In this document: one piece after another, positions 27,853 to 37,650 of the stretch
Layout of the letters: the number at the start of each line of letters is the position of its first letter
Numbering within the stretch: position 1 is the first letter of the stretch
Assembly (NCBI GenBank): GCA_902634555.1
Contig: CACPKO010000005.1
Span: 1 to 58,132 of the forward strand
DNA from: Actinomycetota bacterium
GTDB lineage: Bacteria; Actinomycetota; Acidimicrobiia; Acidimicrobiales; MedAcidi-G1
Length of the DNA: 58,132 nucleotides
Reading direction: 5' to 3'
Made by a program: the position numbers and the translations under genes
The notes under the pieces: generated by a model
Database searches by the model: none
What the model saw: only the letters and a program-made list of their open reading frames with translations
What the model was told of the DNA's origin: nothing

Positions 27853-28680
27853 ATGGAGAAGAAATCTTCCATGCCATTGCGAACAAGTTCAGGAACGAGT
27901 TATGAAGTCTTAGGGGATGTTGATGCCCCAGCGATTGTCTTCGTTCATGGACTCGGCTTAAGTCTTAAAACTTGGAATAACATCGCTCCTGATTTTAGTA
28001 GTGATTACCGTGTGATTCTTTACGACTTGAATGGTCATGGAGAATCTGATGCTTCTCTTCAGCAGCAGACTCTTACTTTGTTTTCTGAGCAACTTGCAGA
28101 TCTTCTAGATGAATTAAACGTTTATCAAGCGGCAATTATCGGGTTTTCGTTAGGAGGCATGATTAATCGGCGATTTGCATTAGATCATCCTGAGAGAACG
28201 GGGGCGTTAGCTATTTTGAACTCTCCGCATGAGCGAGATCAGGAGGCACAGCGTCTTGTTGAAGAGCGCGCTGTTCAAACTTCAACTGGTGGAATTGAAG
28301 CAACAATAGATGAGACGCTCAAACGATGGTTTACTCCTTCCTTTATTGAAGAAAACCCTGACATTGTTTCCGAGGTTCGTTCTGGGGTTCTAAGCAACGA
28401 TTTAAATTCTTACACTCAATGTCGCCGTGTTCTCGCTAGTGGGGTTATTGAATTGATCCGTCCTAGTCCACCAATTTCTGTTCCCACGCTTGTTATGACT
28501 TGCGAAAACGACAGTGGTTCGACACCTGCGATGGCGAATGCGATAGGTGAAGAGATAGAAAGTGCTGAAGTTGTTATTGTCCCAACACTTAAGCATCTCG
28601 GTTTACTTGAAAAACCAAAAGTTTTTATTGACTCTCTAACTGTCTTCCTTGATCGGCATTGGCCTAACCTGTCTTTATGA
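27853..28680 (+). CDS. Alpha/beta hydrolase (3-oxoadipate enol-lactonase-like)
   Basis: A 275-residue alpha/beta-hydrolase. FVHGLGLSLKTWNNIAPDF near 30-48 is the oxyanion region, YDLNGHGESD follows, and GFSLGGMINRRFALDHPER near 96-114 holds the G-x-S-x-G nucleophile elbow. A final histidine is in PTLKHLGLLEKP. The overall pattern is that of the PcaD-like branch, but lactonase, esterase and C-C hydrolase activities cannot be told apart. An internal ATG at 27871 preceded by GGAG is a possible alternative start. It is divergent from the amine-oxidase-like gene and followed 47 nt later by an LLM oxidoreductase. Confidence 0.8.
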   Translation: MEKKSSMPLRTSSGTSYEVLGDVDAPAIVFVHGLGLSLKTWNNIAPDFSSDYRVILYDLNGHGESDASLQQQTLTLFSEQLADLLDELNVYQAAIIGFSLGGMINRRFALDHPERTGALAILNSPHERDQEAQRLVEERAVQTSTGGIEATIDETLKRWFTPSFIEENPDIVSEVRSGVLSNDLNSYTQCRRVLASGVIELIRPSPPISVPTLVMTCENDSGSTPAMANAIGEEIESAEVVIVPTLKHLGLLEKPKVFIDSLTVFLDRHWPNLSL

Positions 28681-28727
28681 CCTTGCTTGATTACAAGAAT
28701 TAATCACATTTTTAGGTAAATATTTAT

Positions 28728-29765
28728 ATGAAATTTCAATTAGCGATCAACTTAGAAAGAATGGATGACACTTACGCGATGCGTGATGTCGCCGATCACA
28801 CTATTGAAATGGTGCAGATGGCTGAAGCAGGTGGATTCACCACGGTGTGGGCGGCAGAACATCATGCACTAGAAATGACAATCGCTCCGAATCCTTTTCA
28901 AATTCTTACTTGGTGGGCAGGGCACACAGAAAAAATTCGTTTAGGTACTGGAGTAGCAGTAGCTGCTTACTGGCATCCTCTGAATTTAGCGGGTGAAGCT
29001 GCCTTTCTCGATCTTGTTAGTGGGGGGAGATTGGAATTTGGTATTGGTTCGGGAGCGTACCAAAGAGAATTTGATCGTATGCACCCTGGTCTCTTGCAGT
29101 CTGATGCTTGGCGTTATATGCAAGAAATGATCCCGGTTCTCAAAGAACTTTGGTTTGGAGATTATGAACATGATGGAGAGTTCTGGTCTTTTCCTACTTC
29201 AACTTCTGTGCCTAAACCTGTGCAACAACCTCATCCGCCTATCTGGGTTGCTGCCCGCTCTCCAATTACTTTTGATTATGCAGTTAAAAATAGTTGCAAT
29301 GTTATGTCTTGGCCTATCACTCGTTCATTTGCAGAAGCCGAACTTTATAAATCCCAATTTGATGATGCTCTCAAAAATTATCCTGAAGTAGTGCGTCCAA
29401 CCTTTGCCATGATGCGTCATACCGCTGTATATGAGTCTCAAGATGAGTGGATGGTTCCGGTAGAAGCTGCCCAGCGTCAACTCAGCCAATTCGAAAATTT
29501 GTTCAAAAATTTAGGCGATGTCTCTAATGGTTTTCCAAAAACGATTCCTTTGGAAGAAGTAGATAACCGTGATGAATACGAGCCGTATATGTTGAAAGAG
29601 AATCTTATGTTTGGAACCCCAGATGAGGTGATAGCCAAACTTCAAAAATACGAAGCACTTGGTGTAGATGAATTTATTTACTATGCAAGTCTCGGTCTTG
29701 GCCATGAGGAACAGAAAAGATCAATGGATCTTTTCTGCAGTGAAGTTATCCCTGCTTTCGCTTAG
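28728..29765 (+). CDS. LLM-class flavin-dependent oxidoreductase
   Basis: A 345-residue luciferase-like TIM-barrel protein. Recognisable features are MAEAGGFTTVWAAEHHALEMTIAPNPF near 31-57, IRLGTGVAVAAYWHPLNLAGEAAFLDLVSGGRLEFGIGSGAYQREF near 71-115, and PPIWVAARSP near 175. This is the bacterial-luciferase-like monooxygenase group that uses FMN or F420. It may oxidise a small organic compound; the substrate is unknown. An AT-rich 47-nt spacer precedes it, and the 2-oxoglutarate oxygenase gene begins 44 nt after it. Confidence 0.85.
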   Translation: MKFQLAINLERMDDTYAMRDVADHTIEMVQMAEAGGFTTVWAAEHHALEMTIAPNPFQILTWWAGHTEKIRLGTGVAVAAYWHPLNLAGEAAFLDLVSGGRLEFGIGSGAYQREFDRMHPGLLQSDAWRYMQEMIPVLKELWFGDYEHDGEFWSFPTSTSVPKPVQQPHPPIWVAARSPITFDYAVKNSCNVMSWPITRSFAEAELYKSQFDDALKNYPEVVRPTFAMMRHTAVYESQDEWMVPVEAAQRQLSQFENLFKNLGDVSNGFPKTIPLEEVDNRDEYEPYMLKENLMFGTPDEVIAKLQKYEALGVDEFIYYASLGLGHEEQKRSMDLFCSEVIPAFA

Positions 29766-29809
29766 TTGAAGCCGAAAGGTGGACCGGCCCAGAACTATGC
29801 TGGCGACAG

Positions 29810-30787
29810 ATGTTAAACGATCAAATTCCTGTTATTGATCTCAATAGTGCGGATTGCGCCAACCTTCTTGATTCGACTTGGCGCGAGATCGGATTTGCCT
29901 GCATCATCGGTCATCAAATAGACCCTAAGCTTTTCGCCTCAATGAGGTCTTTACTTAAAAGACTCTTTGCTTTATCTGACGAGATCAAAACTCAATATCA
30001 AATCACTCCTGAGAACTACCGGGGTTTTATCCCCTTCGGGTTTTTTACCCCAAATCGAAAAGAGATAACAGGAACTGGAATTGATGCATACGAGGCCTTC
30101 AAACTTCATTGGGAGTGCCCATCAGAACATCCCGTACGAAACGAATGCCCTTTATACGGGTCAAACCGGTGGATTACAGAGATTGACGATATGAAGGAGA
30201 TTATTTCTACATATTGGGAAGCATGTGATGTGCTCGCCAATGAACTTCTTGTCTCTGCCGCTAAATCTCTTGCAGTTGATTCAGAATTTTTCCATTCAAC
30301 TTTTCAAGCGCCATTAACCAATATGACTCTGCTCCGATACCCGTCCACTCCTCAAGAATCTGAATACGGGATCCACCCACATAAAGACACAAACATTTTT
30401 ACTCTTTTGCATCCTGACCCAAATGGCGGATTAGAAATAAAAAGTCCAGATGGTTCTTGGATTGAAATTAATTGCCCAAAAGATGCACTGGTTATTAATA
30501 CAGGAGAAATGCTTGAGTTATGGTCTGGCGGTCATTACACCGCAACAGCACACCGTGTCATTAATAGAGGACCCGATCGTTATACATTTCCTTATTTCAT
30601 GGTTCCTAACCACAAAGTAGTCATCAAACCATTAGTGCCTACTAGGAGTGGATTTGAAAATTCAGTTATGCCTGTTGGTGAATTATCTGCTGAAGTCTGG
30701 AGAACAAACTGGCCAGAAGAGGAACCAAATAATCATGAGTTTGATTTAGGGTCTCTTTCAAATCAGCGATTATTAAAGGATTCCTGA
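29810..30787 (+). CDS. 2-oxoglutarate/Fe(II) oxygenase, isopenicillin-N-synthase-like
   Basis: A 325-residue double-stranded beta-helix dioxygenase. IPVIDLNSAD at the N terminus and SEYGIHPHKDTNIFTLLHPDPNGGLEIKSPDGSWIEI near 184-220 give the iron ligands H and D. TATAHRVINRGPDRYTFPYFMVP gives the distal histidine and the R-x-Y/F 2-oxoglutarate region. Members hydroxylate, desaturate or cyclise small molecules, including plant hormones and antibiotic precursors; no substrate can be assigned. It is in line with the LLM gene upstream and the EamA transporter gene 61 nt downstream. Confidence 0.85.
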   Translation: MLNDQIPVIDLNSADCANLLDSTWREIGFACIIGHQIDPKLFASMRSLLKRLFALSDEIKTQYQITPENYRGFIPFGFFTPNRKEITGTGIDAYEAFKLHWECPSEHPVRNECPLYGSNRWITEIDDMKEIISTYWEACDVLANELLVSAAKSLAVDSEFFHSTFQAPLTNMTLLRYPSTPQESEYGIHPHKDTNIFTLLHPDPNGGLEIKSPDGSWIEINCPKDALVINTGEMLELWSGGHYTATAHRVINRGPDRYTFPYFMVPNHKVVIKPLVPTRSGFENSVMPVGELSAEVWRTNWPEEEPNNHEFDLGSLSNQRLLKDS

Positions 30788-30848
30788 AGTTGGAGTTTCT
30801 GCGTTCTAAGATCTGCAGTTAATAGTCGCTCTAAAGATTGTTGAATCT

Positions 30849-31832
30849 ATGGCTCCAACACTTAGTAGGTTTCAAGGGTCAATTGTCGTTCTAATTTGCG
30901 GGCTCTCTTTTAGTTTTGGTCCGTTGACTTTTAGAGCTGTTGATGAGGCTGATGCTTGGCAGTATCTCTTCTGGCGTTGTTCAGCCACAGCAGTTTTATC
31001 CATCATTATTATCTGCCTTGCTGGACACAACCCCTTTCGGTCAGTAATTGAAGCGGGAAGAAATCAAATAATTGCTGGACTGTGTACCGCCGCAATGTTT
31101 ACCCTATTTATCGTTTCTCTAAGTAGAGCTACCGCAGCTTTTGTACTACTCATGCAATGTACAAGCCCTTTTTATGCCGCCCTTTTTAGTCGCATACTTC
31201 TTAAAGAGCCAGTAGAGCGAAAAACTTTAATTGCCATGACACTTTCAATCCTTGGCGTGGGTGTCATGGTGGGCGGGAACTTAGGAAGTGGTGATGCGAT
31301 AGGAACAACTCTTGCCATTATTCTCCCAATGTTTCTTGGCGGTTACACCGTGCTGGTACGTAGTTCCCCGATTCGTGACCCAGGAGTTCCAGTCATCATC
31401 GGTGGCATTACCGGAGCAATAGTGGCTGCAGCAGTTTCTCTACCAGGACCTGGTTTAAATGTTCCCTTAAATGATGTCATGATGGCTTTTATCGGAGGGG
31501 GTGTACTCATCGGATTATTCGCACCTCTGTGGAATTATGCTCATCGATTTGTTCCGGCGGCTGATGTAAGTCTCTTATTAATCTCTGAAGTTATAGCTGC
31601 ACCTATTTGGTTATGGATTTGGATGAATGAAACACCTACTTCATCTACTTTGATTGGGGGAGGGATTTGCTTAGCGGCTGTGACATGGTTAACGAGACAA
31701 GCGGCACGATCTACACAGAATTCTTCACGATTTTCTAAACGAATCCATGGCCTTTACGTGGGTGCTGCCCCAATATTCAAGCGACCCGATCTAAAAAAAC
31801 CAAATACAGAAACTAGGGACCGTCAAGAATAA
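30849..31832 (+). CDS. EamA/DMT-superfamily transporter
   Basis: A 327-residue integral membrane protein with about ten hydrophobic helices arranged as two EamA repeats (about 7-140 and 150-285). The first repeat contains TAAMFTLFIVSLSRATAAFVLLMQCTSPFYAALFSRILLKEPVERKT near 85-130, a typical DMT motif, and the second PAADVSLLLISEVIAAPIWLWIWMNETPTSSTLIGG. Such proteins export amino acids, nucleosides or other metabolites; direction and cargo are unknown. Its 3' end overlaps the convergent acyltransferase gene by 20 nt. Confidence 0.88.
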   Translation: MAPTLSRFQGSIVVLICGLSFSFGPLTFRAVDEADAWQYLFWRCSATAVLSIIIICLAGHNPFRSVIEAGRNQIIAGLCTAAMFTLFIVSLSRATAAFVLLMQCTSPFYAALFSRILLKEPVERKTLIAMTLSILGVGVMVGGNLGSGDAIGTTLAIILPMFLGGYTVLVRSSPIRDPGVPVIIGGITGAIVAAAVSLPGPGLNVPLNDVMMAFIGGGVLIGLFAPLWNYAHRFVPAADVSLLLISEVIAAPIWLWIWMNETPTSSTLIGGGICLAAVTWLTRQAARSTQNSSRFSKRIHGLYVGAAPIFKRPDLKKPNTETRDRQE

Positions 31833-33726
31833 TATTTGGAAATATAAAGTCGGCTACAAAATTGATTGCACCACTATAAATATCAAACGCCTCAAAGTGG
31901 ACACAATCAGGTCGCGGATACCGCTCTGGATCACTTTCAACTTTTAAGGCAGTATCAAAAACGAATACGTGATCCTCGGAATTTGCTATCTCTGTAATAA
32001 ACGCGTTGTATATTTCCAAATTTTCTCGATATGGACGCCTTTCACCCAGTATCAAACAGTCAGGTCGATCCTCAGTTTGAGGAGCAGTAAAAAACACCAA
32101 AGGGGCATCTGCCAATTTAGTTTGTTCCACCAAGTCTCTATACGGTTCTGCAATAAGTTCAAGAGTTGTAGGGAAAACGTATTTTTCACCCGTTTCAATA
32201 TTCGTGTGGTCAAAAAATACTGAAGCATGGTCAAAAACTAAAACCAAGTCATATTCAGGAGTAATTGAGCGTCTACACGGTTGCCCGAAAGCGTGAGGAT
32301 TTTTTTGATCCCACAGAGTGATTGTAAAGGATTCATAGTTTTCTTCTGTAAAGACCGGACTACATAATGCGAAGCCATACGTACCTATTTCTCCACCGAT
32401 TACATCTACCCACCCATCAAGCGCCGGTCCAAGGTTTTGAGCGATGGAATCACCCATAATCGCTACTTTCGGGTTAGCACTGATATAAACACTTTTTTGA
32501 GTTTCTAAATTATTTTCTAGTGGCTTTATTTCTAGTAGAGAACTTGTTGTCAGATATTCTTCTGGTGCCGGCGAAGCAAGTGGCGACTCTTCGAGTAAAG
32601 AGGTCGTTGTTGTTGTCTCTACAAGAACAGCAGCAACAGCTTCACTAATTTGTTCTTGCGACGCAGGACGCGGAGCTAAAAAAATAACGACAACTAAGGC
32701 GAGAGCACTTCCAGCAGAAACTAAACCAAGGGTAAATAGGGGCTTTGTGATTTTTTTTCCACTGCGGATAGGCCATTCCAGAACATGGTGAGATATTTCT
32801 GCGGTAACAAGTGTTAAAGCAACAGCAACAAGCGGTGAGGTATCAAGTAATTCTAAAAAAGGCCAATGAAACAAATAAATGGCATAGCTTCTCTTCCCTA
32901 ACCAAACTAAAGGCGTACAGCCCACAAAAAGGTTGGCTTTAGTTTCGCGGAGGGCGTAACCCGTAATAATCATGGAGGCCACTCCGATAAGTAAGAGCGC
33001 ACCTTTTGTTACAAATGGGTCTGACTCTCCAAGAACAAAAACACCCCAAAGTAAACCACCGGCAGCTATCCCAGCAAGCGGTCCTGGTACTTTAAAATCT
33101 GAATAGTTTTTAACTAAATACGCAAGCAACGCTCCGACAAAAACTTCAGCAAATCGAAACGGGGTGGAAAAATAAGCATCAGCATTCCCCCACCAGAGAG
33201 ATAGCCCAATCGCTATAACAACACCACCGGCCATTAACGCTTTACGAAGGCCAAATACGACAACTAGCAATGGCCAGAATAAATACACCTGTTCTTCAAT
33301 AGAGAGGCTCCAGAGATGGGCGAAAGGTCGAGGATCAGAATTAAAAATTTCCCAATACCCGCCGGTTTCTGACAGCGACCACCAATTGTGGACATACAAA
33401 GTTGCAGCTAAGCCCTCTTCAGAAACATCTCGCAGGATGTCTTGATCAGCGATCGCGATCACTATCACTGTTGCTGTGATAGTCGCTAGTACGGCAGGAA
33501 GTAAGCGACGGGCTCTACCTCCCCAAAAACTGGCCATGGAGGCTCGAGTGAATTTATGATCACGGTCTACTATCTGAGTAATCAAAAATCCAGAAAGGGT
33601 AAAAAATACTGAGACCCCAATCCACCCGCCTGGGAGAGCCGAAGGCCACGCGTGATAAATAACAACTACCAGAACAGATAATCCACGTATTCCGTCTAAA
33701 GCGGAAATACGAGAAATAGGATCCAT
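31813..33726 (-). CDS. OafA/YrhL-type acyltransferase with C-terminal SGNH domain
   Basis: A 637-residue membrane acyltransferase. The N-terminal acyltransferase-3 domain (about 1-350) opens with ISALDGIRGLSVLVVVIYHAW and has SVFFTLSGFLIT and FAHLWSLSIEEQVYLFWPLLV, with roughly ten helices. After a threonine-rich linker (about 365-400) the C-terminal part (about 415-637) is an SGNH hydrolase-like domain with VAIMGDSIAQNLG and a late DCVHFEAFDIY. The architecture transfers acyl groups from cytoplasm to an extracellular polysaccharide, peptidoglycan or lipid. Ends overlap the transporter gene by 20 nt. Confidence 0.88.
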   Translation of the reverse strand: MDPISRISALDGIRGLSVLVVVIYHAWPSALPGGWIGVSVFFTLSGFLITQIVDRDHKFTRASMASFWGGRARRLLPAVLATITATVIVIAIADQDILRDVSEEGLAATLYVHNWWSLSETGGYWEIFNSDPRPFAHLWSLSIEEQVYLFWPLLVVVFGLRKALMAGGVVIAIGLSLWWGNADAYFSTPFRFAEVFVGALLAYLVKNYSDFKVPGPLAGIAAGGLLWGVFVLGESDPFVTKGALLLIGVASMIITGYALRETKANLFVGCTPLVWLGKRSYAIYLFHWPFLELLDTSPLVAVALTLVTAEISHHVLEWPIRSGKKITKPLFTLGLVSAGSALALVVVIFLAPRPASQEQISEAVAAVLVETTTTTSLLEESPLASPAPEEYLTTSSLLEIKPLENNLETQKSVYISANPKVAIMGDSIAQNLGPALDGWVDVIGGEIGTYGFALCSPVFTEENYESFTITLWDQKNPHAFGQPCRRSITPEYDLVLVFDHASVFFDHTNIETGEKYVFPTTLELIAEPYRDLVEQTKLADAPLVFFTAPQTEDRPDCLILGERRPYRENLEIYNAFITEIANSEDHVFVFDTALKVESDPERYPRPDCVHFEAFDIYSGAINFVADFIFPNIILDGP

Positions 33727-33798
33727 GCTTAGACGACCCGATATAAAAGAAGATCTGAAATAAAGGAACTTTTGCCACTTCGTAAAAGAAGTTTCATG

Positions 33799-34848
33799 TC
33801 ATAAGTGGAGTTTGCTAATTCTTCGGAACGTAGTTGCTTCATGCTCAGAATATGGAATCCCATCAGAATGCAATAATTCGTGGAACCATGGCTCTTCATC
33901 ATCAACTTCTTCCCACCAAGATCGCCAAGGAAAACGTGTTTGTGTTTTACCATCAACTAATCCCCAGTTGATGGCTCCTACTTTTTGGTCAGAGAAAATT
34001 TGTAAATTATCTACCGTTGATCCTTCTGATCTCGCTAGCCATTCAGTACAGATCAGTGGGCGTTGATACTGATGTAAACCATGAATGATTGTGGTCAAGT
34101 CTTTTTCTGGTCCGTAATGGTGGAAAGAAATTATGTCGCTTTGCTCTAACGCTAGGGAACTAACACTGTTCATAACTGGGGCTAAGTTGCTGTCGTATTC
34201 CCATATTCCGGCTGTTAAAGGTTGAGACGGTTGAGTTGAGCGGGCCCAATCAAACACTTCGGTTAATAGTCCGGCAGCATTTTCAATCTTTGGATCTCGT
34301 GTTCCTGCTTCAATTGTTGTTCTATCCATTTGGTCGGGTTCATTGAAGAGGTCCCAAGCTAGAACTCGGGGATCTTGACCAAACCTTTCAAGTACTTTGG
34401 TTACATAGGGTCGGAGTGTGATCCACTGTTCTGGATCATGGAGTATCACAACTCCCGGGCTTTGTACCCAAATAGAGTTATGCAGGTTTGGTGCCGGTTC
34501 TGGTTGAAGGCCAAGTTCGGGATGAGTGTTCCAAACCCCATCGAAAAGCACGGGAATCATCCCTATTTTGTGATTATCCGCGATCTCTAATACTTGATCT
34601 ACTCGGTTAAGAAAGCCTTTGCTATCTGCTTCAAATAAAAGGTCGTGAAGATAAACGCGTACTGCATTCATTCCAAGGTCTGCGGCCCACCCAAGTTCAC
34701 GATCAATCGTCTCTGGATCAAAAGTTTCTGATTGCCACATTTCCAACTGATTGCCTGCAGTTGATGGTGTGAAATTGCATCCAACGATCCAGCCAATTTT
34801 TTCTGCCCATGCAGTTGACTGTTCCAGAGACCATCGTTGACCACTCAC
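33799..34848 (-). CDS. Glycoside hydrolase, GH5/cellulase-like
   Basis: A 349-residue TIM-barrel glycosidase. LGMNAVRVYLHDLLFEAD near 59-76, VLAWDLFNEPDQMDRT near 162-177 with the predicted acid/base E, ISFHHYGPEKDL near 239, and ICTEWLARSEGST near 265 with the predicted nucleophile E follow the clan GH-A pattern. There is no signal peptide, so it would work inside the cell. The substrate is unclear; beta-mannosidase or xylanase-like activities are seen among relatives. It ends just before the acyltransferase gene (72-nt gap) on the same strand, suggesting co-transcription. Confidence 0.75.
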   Translation of the reverse strand: MSGQRWSLEQSTAWAEKIGWIVGCNFTPSTAGNQLEMWQSETFDPETIDRELGWAADLGMNAVRVYLHDLLFEADSKGFLNRVDQVLEIADNHKIGMIPVLFDGVWNTHPELGLQPEPAPNLHNSIWVQSPGVVILHDPEQWITLRPYVTKVLERFGQDPRVLAWDLFNEPDQMDRTTIEAGTRDPKIENAAGLLTEVFDWARSTQPSQPLTAGIWEYDSNLAPVMNSVSSLALEQSDIISFHHYGPEKDLTTIIHGLHQYQRPLICTEWLARSEGSTVDNLQIFSDQKVGAINWGLVDGKTQTRFPWRSWWEEVDDEEPWFHELLHSDGIPYSEHEATTFRRISKLHL

Positions 34849-34915
34849 GGTTTCATCTTAGGAGCGTAAATAAAGTCCATCTAACTTTTTTTCAAAATGA
34901 GCAAACTTGTGTTGC

Positions 34916-36268
34916 CTACATGAGTGTCAGGTAAGTATCAAGTTCAACTGAACTGACCTGATCATTTATGGCACGGAACTCTGCCCGTTTAACTTCAGCG
35001 AAATAATCTACATAATCGCCGTCGCGTCCCGCCCCTAATGTGGACCGCAAAGTGTCATCAGCGACTAGAGCATCCATGGCATGTAGCAGAGTGGGAGGTA
35101 ATGCAGTAATACCGCGTTGTTGGATCTCATCAAGTGACAAAGCAAATAGGTTGTCAACATTGGGTTCGCCGGGATCAACGTCACGAGCTATTCCGTCTAA
35201 TCCACTACCTAAAAGTGCTGCTAACGCCAGATAAGGGTTTGCAGCTCCATCGGGAACTCGAACCTCGAGCCGCCCCCCTTCAGGTATTCGAATCATTTGA
35301 GTCCGATTATTTCCACCGTAAGCGACGTAAGACGGTGCCCATGTCGCCCCAGAATCAGGGGGACCTACACCAATTCTCTTAAACGAATTAACCGTTGGGC
35401 AAACTATCCCAGTTAATCCTTGAGCATGATCCAAAATCCCACCGATAAAAGAGTAAGCCATTGAACTAAGACCAAGATCTCGAGTGTCTTCATCGTCATG
35501 GAATAATGGTTCGTCGGTATCCGCGGTCCACAGACTTAGATGCGTGTGCAGACCATTACCGGTTTTGTCCGCAAATGGTTTTGGCATAAATGTCGCATAC
35601 AACCCTTGTCGGCGAGCCAAAGTATGCATCATCAGCCTCAACAAAATTAGACGATCGGATGTCGTGAGAGCATCGGCATACTCAAAATTCTGTTCAAATT
35701 GCCCATTGGCATCTTCATGATCGTTCGCATAATTACCCCACCCCATAGCATCCATGTGCCGAGATACGGTTGTGAGATGATCGAGCATCACAGTCAAACC
35801 ACGAGCGTCGTAGCAAGGTTGCTCTGATGTGTCACGCTCGTCTGCGGGGCGGAACGAACCATCTTCATTACGGTGAAGTAGCGAATACTCGGCTTCAACT
35901 CCCGCTTTTAACACAAGGTTTTGCTCGGCAGCTTTTTCCATAACCCGTTGGAGAATCACCCGCGGAGCATAAGGCCATAGCTCTCCTTCAACTGTCGCAT
36001 CACACTGGAGGGCCGCCACATTTGGTTGCCAAGGTAACTGCGTATATGAAGATGGATCCGGTATCGCTAAAACATCCGGATCGGCTGGTGTTTGACTTAA
36101 GGGGCCAGCAGCGAATCCGGCAAACCCGGCACCCACCTCTAATAAGTCGTCAATAGCCGACACTGGCACCAATTTGGCGCAAGGCTTACCATGCATCTCT
36201 ACGAACATGGCGTAAATAAACTCCACTCCGTCTTCGGAGATGCGTTCCTTTAATTCATCAGGTGTCAT
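34916..36268 (-). CDS. gmaS: Gamma-glutamylmethylamide synthetase / GlnT-type glutamine synthetase
   Basis: A 450-residue glutamine synthetase superfamily member of the GlnT/GmaS branch. Landmarks: VEMHGKPCAKLVPVS near 22-36, GAGFAGFAAGP, PCYDARGLTVMLDHL near 147, YANDHEDANGQFEQNF near 181-196, GNGLHTHLSLWTAD, TVNSFKRIGVGPPDSGATWAPSYVAYGGNNRTQMIRIP near 290-328, GGRLEVRVPDGAANPYLALAALLGSG. GmaS ligates methylamine to glutamate with ATP; GlnT relatives use ammonia. It is the last gene of a four-gene operon whose other members resemble N-methylglutamate synthase, which favours the methylamine role. Genes for N-methylglutamate dehydrogenase are not in the window, so an alternative ammonia- or amine-assimilating role remains. 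Confidence 0.78.
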   Translation of the reverse strand: MTPDELKERISEDGVEFIYAMFVEMHGKPCAKLVPVSAIDDLLEVGAGFAGFAAGPLSQTPADPDVLAIPDPSSYTQLPWQPNVAALQCDATVEGELWPYAPRVILQRVMEKAAEQNLVLKAGVEAEYSLLHRNEDGSFRPADERDTSEQPCYDARGLTVMLDHLTTVSRHMDAMGWGNYANDHEDANGQFEQNFEYADALTTSDRLILLRLMMHTLARRQGLYATFMPKPFADKTGNGLHTHLSLWTADTDEPLFHDDEDTRDLGLSSMAYSFIGGILDHAQGLTGIVCPTVNSFKRIGVGPPDSGATWAPSYVAYGGNNRTQMIRIPEGGRLEVRVPDGAANPYLALAALLGSGLDGIARDVDPGEPNVDNLFALSLDEIQQRGITALPPTLLHAMDALVADDTLRSTLGAGRDGDYVDYFAEVKRAEFRAINDQVSSVELDTYLTLM

Positions 36269-36315
36269 TAGATTCTCCTCTTAGCTGCGGCATTGTGGAA
36301 ACACCGCTTCGTTCA

Positions 36316-37650
36316 TTAATCACTTTCACGATCAGTTTCATCCTTCCCAGGTATCCAGGTGGTGCCAGCTAGCGGTACTCCTGCCATCGCCGCCGCTTCA
36401 ACAGTGAGAGCCGCGAGATCCTGAGGTTCCAAATTATGAACATGAGATTTTCCGCATGCTCGAGCCAGAGTCTGCGCCTCTAGGGTTAGCACTTTGAGAT
36501 AATTAGCTAAGCGTCGTCCAGCTAATTCTGGATCTAAACGACTCGCGAGAACAGGGTCTTGGGTAGTGATACCGGCGGGATCATTTCCCGCTTGGTATTG
36601 GTCCCAGTAACCAGCAGCTGATCCGATTGCTCTGTATTCTTCGTCAAGTGCCGGATCATTATCACCAATGGCGACCAGTGCCGCCGTTCCTATTGATACA
36701 GCATCAGCGCCTAACGCTAAAGCTTTCGCCACATCTGCACCTGAGCGGATACCTCCAGCAACTATGAGTTGAACAGTTCGGTGCATTCCAAGTTCTTTAA
36801 GAGCCCGTACTGCTTCAGGAACAGCAGCCAACGTAGGAATACCGACGTGTTCAATAAACACATCTTGGGTTGCCGCCGTTCCTCCTTGCATACCATCCAC
36901 TACAACCACGTCGGCTCCAGCCTTTACCGCCAACGCCGTGTCGTAGTAAGGGCGAGCTGCCCCGATTTTGACGTAAATAGGTTTACGCCAGCCGGTGATT
37001 TCACGAAGTTCTATGATCTTTATCTCTAGATCATCGGGTCCTGTCCAGTCAGGATGTCGACAAGCACTTCGTTGATCAACTCCTTCAGGCAGAGTTCGCA
37101 TAGAGGCAACTCTGGCGTCAATTTTCTGACCCATCAGCATGCCGCCGCCACCTGGTTTCGCTCCTTGTCCAACTACTACCTCAATAGCGTCAGCTCGGCG
37201 AAGATCATCTGGGTTCATTCCATAACGTGACGGCAAATACTGATAAACCAATTTTGTAGAGTGGCTGCGTTCTTCATCGGTCATTCCTCCATCACCTGTG
37301 GTAGTGGATGTACCAACTGCAGAGGCGCCACGCCCTAAAGCTTCTTTTGCGTTCGCGGAAAGCGAACCAAAGCTCATTCCGGCGATCGTGACAGGTATAT
37401 CTAGATGTATAGGTTCGCTAGCATTCCTAGCCCCTAAAACAACATCCGTTCCACAGGACTCTCGATACCCCTCTAGGGGATATCGAGACATAGATGCCCC
37501 TAAGAAGACAAGGTCATCAAAGTTTGGAAGTTGTCGCTTAGCGCCGAATCCTCGAATGGAATACACACCCGTGTTAGCGGCCCGTCGAATCTCAGCCATG
37601 ACTTCCGGACTAAACGTATGAGATTTTTGAAGATGCCACTCGTTGCTCAT
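36316..37650 (-). CDS. mgsC: FMN-binding glutamate synthase domain protein, MgsC-like
   Basis: A 444-residue TIM-barrel flavoprotein equivalent to the central FMN domain of glutamate synthase. Motifs include ITIAGMSFGSLSANAKEALGRGA near 87-109, SHSTKLVYQYLPSRYGMNP, EVVVGQGAKPGGGGMLMGQKI near 153-173, VVVDGMQGGTAATQDVF, and IVAGGIRSGADVAKALALGADAVSIGTAAL near 299-329. A CGKSHVHNLEP segment near 400 may provide iron-sulfur ligands. With MgsA (amidotransferase) and MgsB (GXGXG) it would form a split enzyme that makes N-methylglutamate from gamma-glutamylmethylamide or glutamine plus methylamine. Its ATG overlaps the mgsB stop by one nucleotide (TGATG). Confidence 0.82.
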   Translation of the reverse strand: MSNEWHLQKSHTFSPEVMAEIRRAANTGVYSIRGFGAKRQLPNFDDLVFLGASMSRYPLEGYRESCGTDVVLGARNASEPIHLDIPVTIAGMSFGSLSANAKEALGRGASAVGTSTTTGDGGMTDEERSHSTKLVYQYLPSRYGMNPDDLRRADAIEVVVGQGAKPGGGGMLMGQKIDARVASMRTLPEGVDQRSACRHPDWTGPDDLEIKIIELREITGWRKPIYVKIGAARPYYDTALAVKAGADVVVVDGMQGGTAATQDVFIEHVGIPTLAAVPEAVRALKELGMHRTVQLIVAGGIRSGADVAKALALGADAVSIGTAALVAIGDNDPALDEEYRAIGSAAGYWDQYQAGNDPAGITTQDPVLASRLDPELAGRRLANYLKVLTLEAQTLARACGKSHVHNLEPQDLAALTVEAAAMAGVPLAGTTWIPGKDETDRESD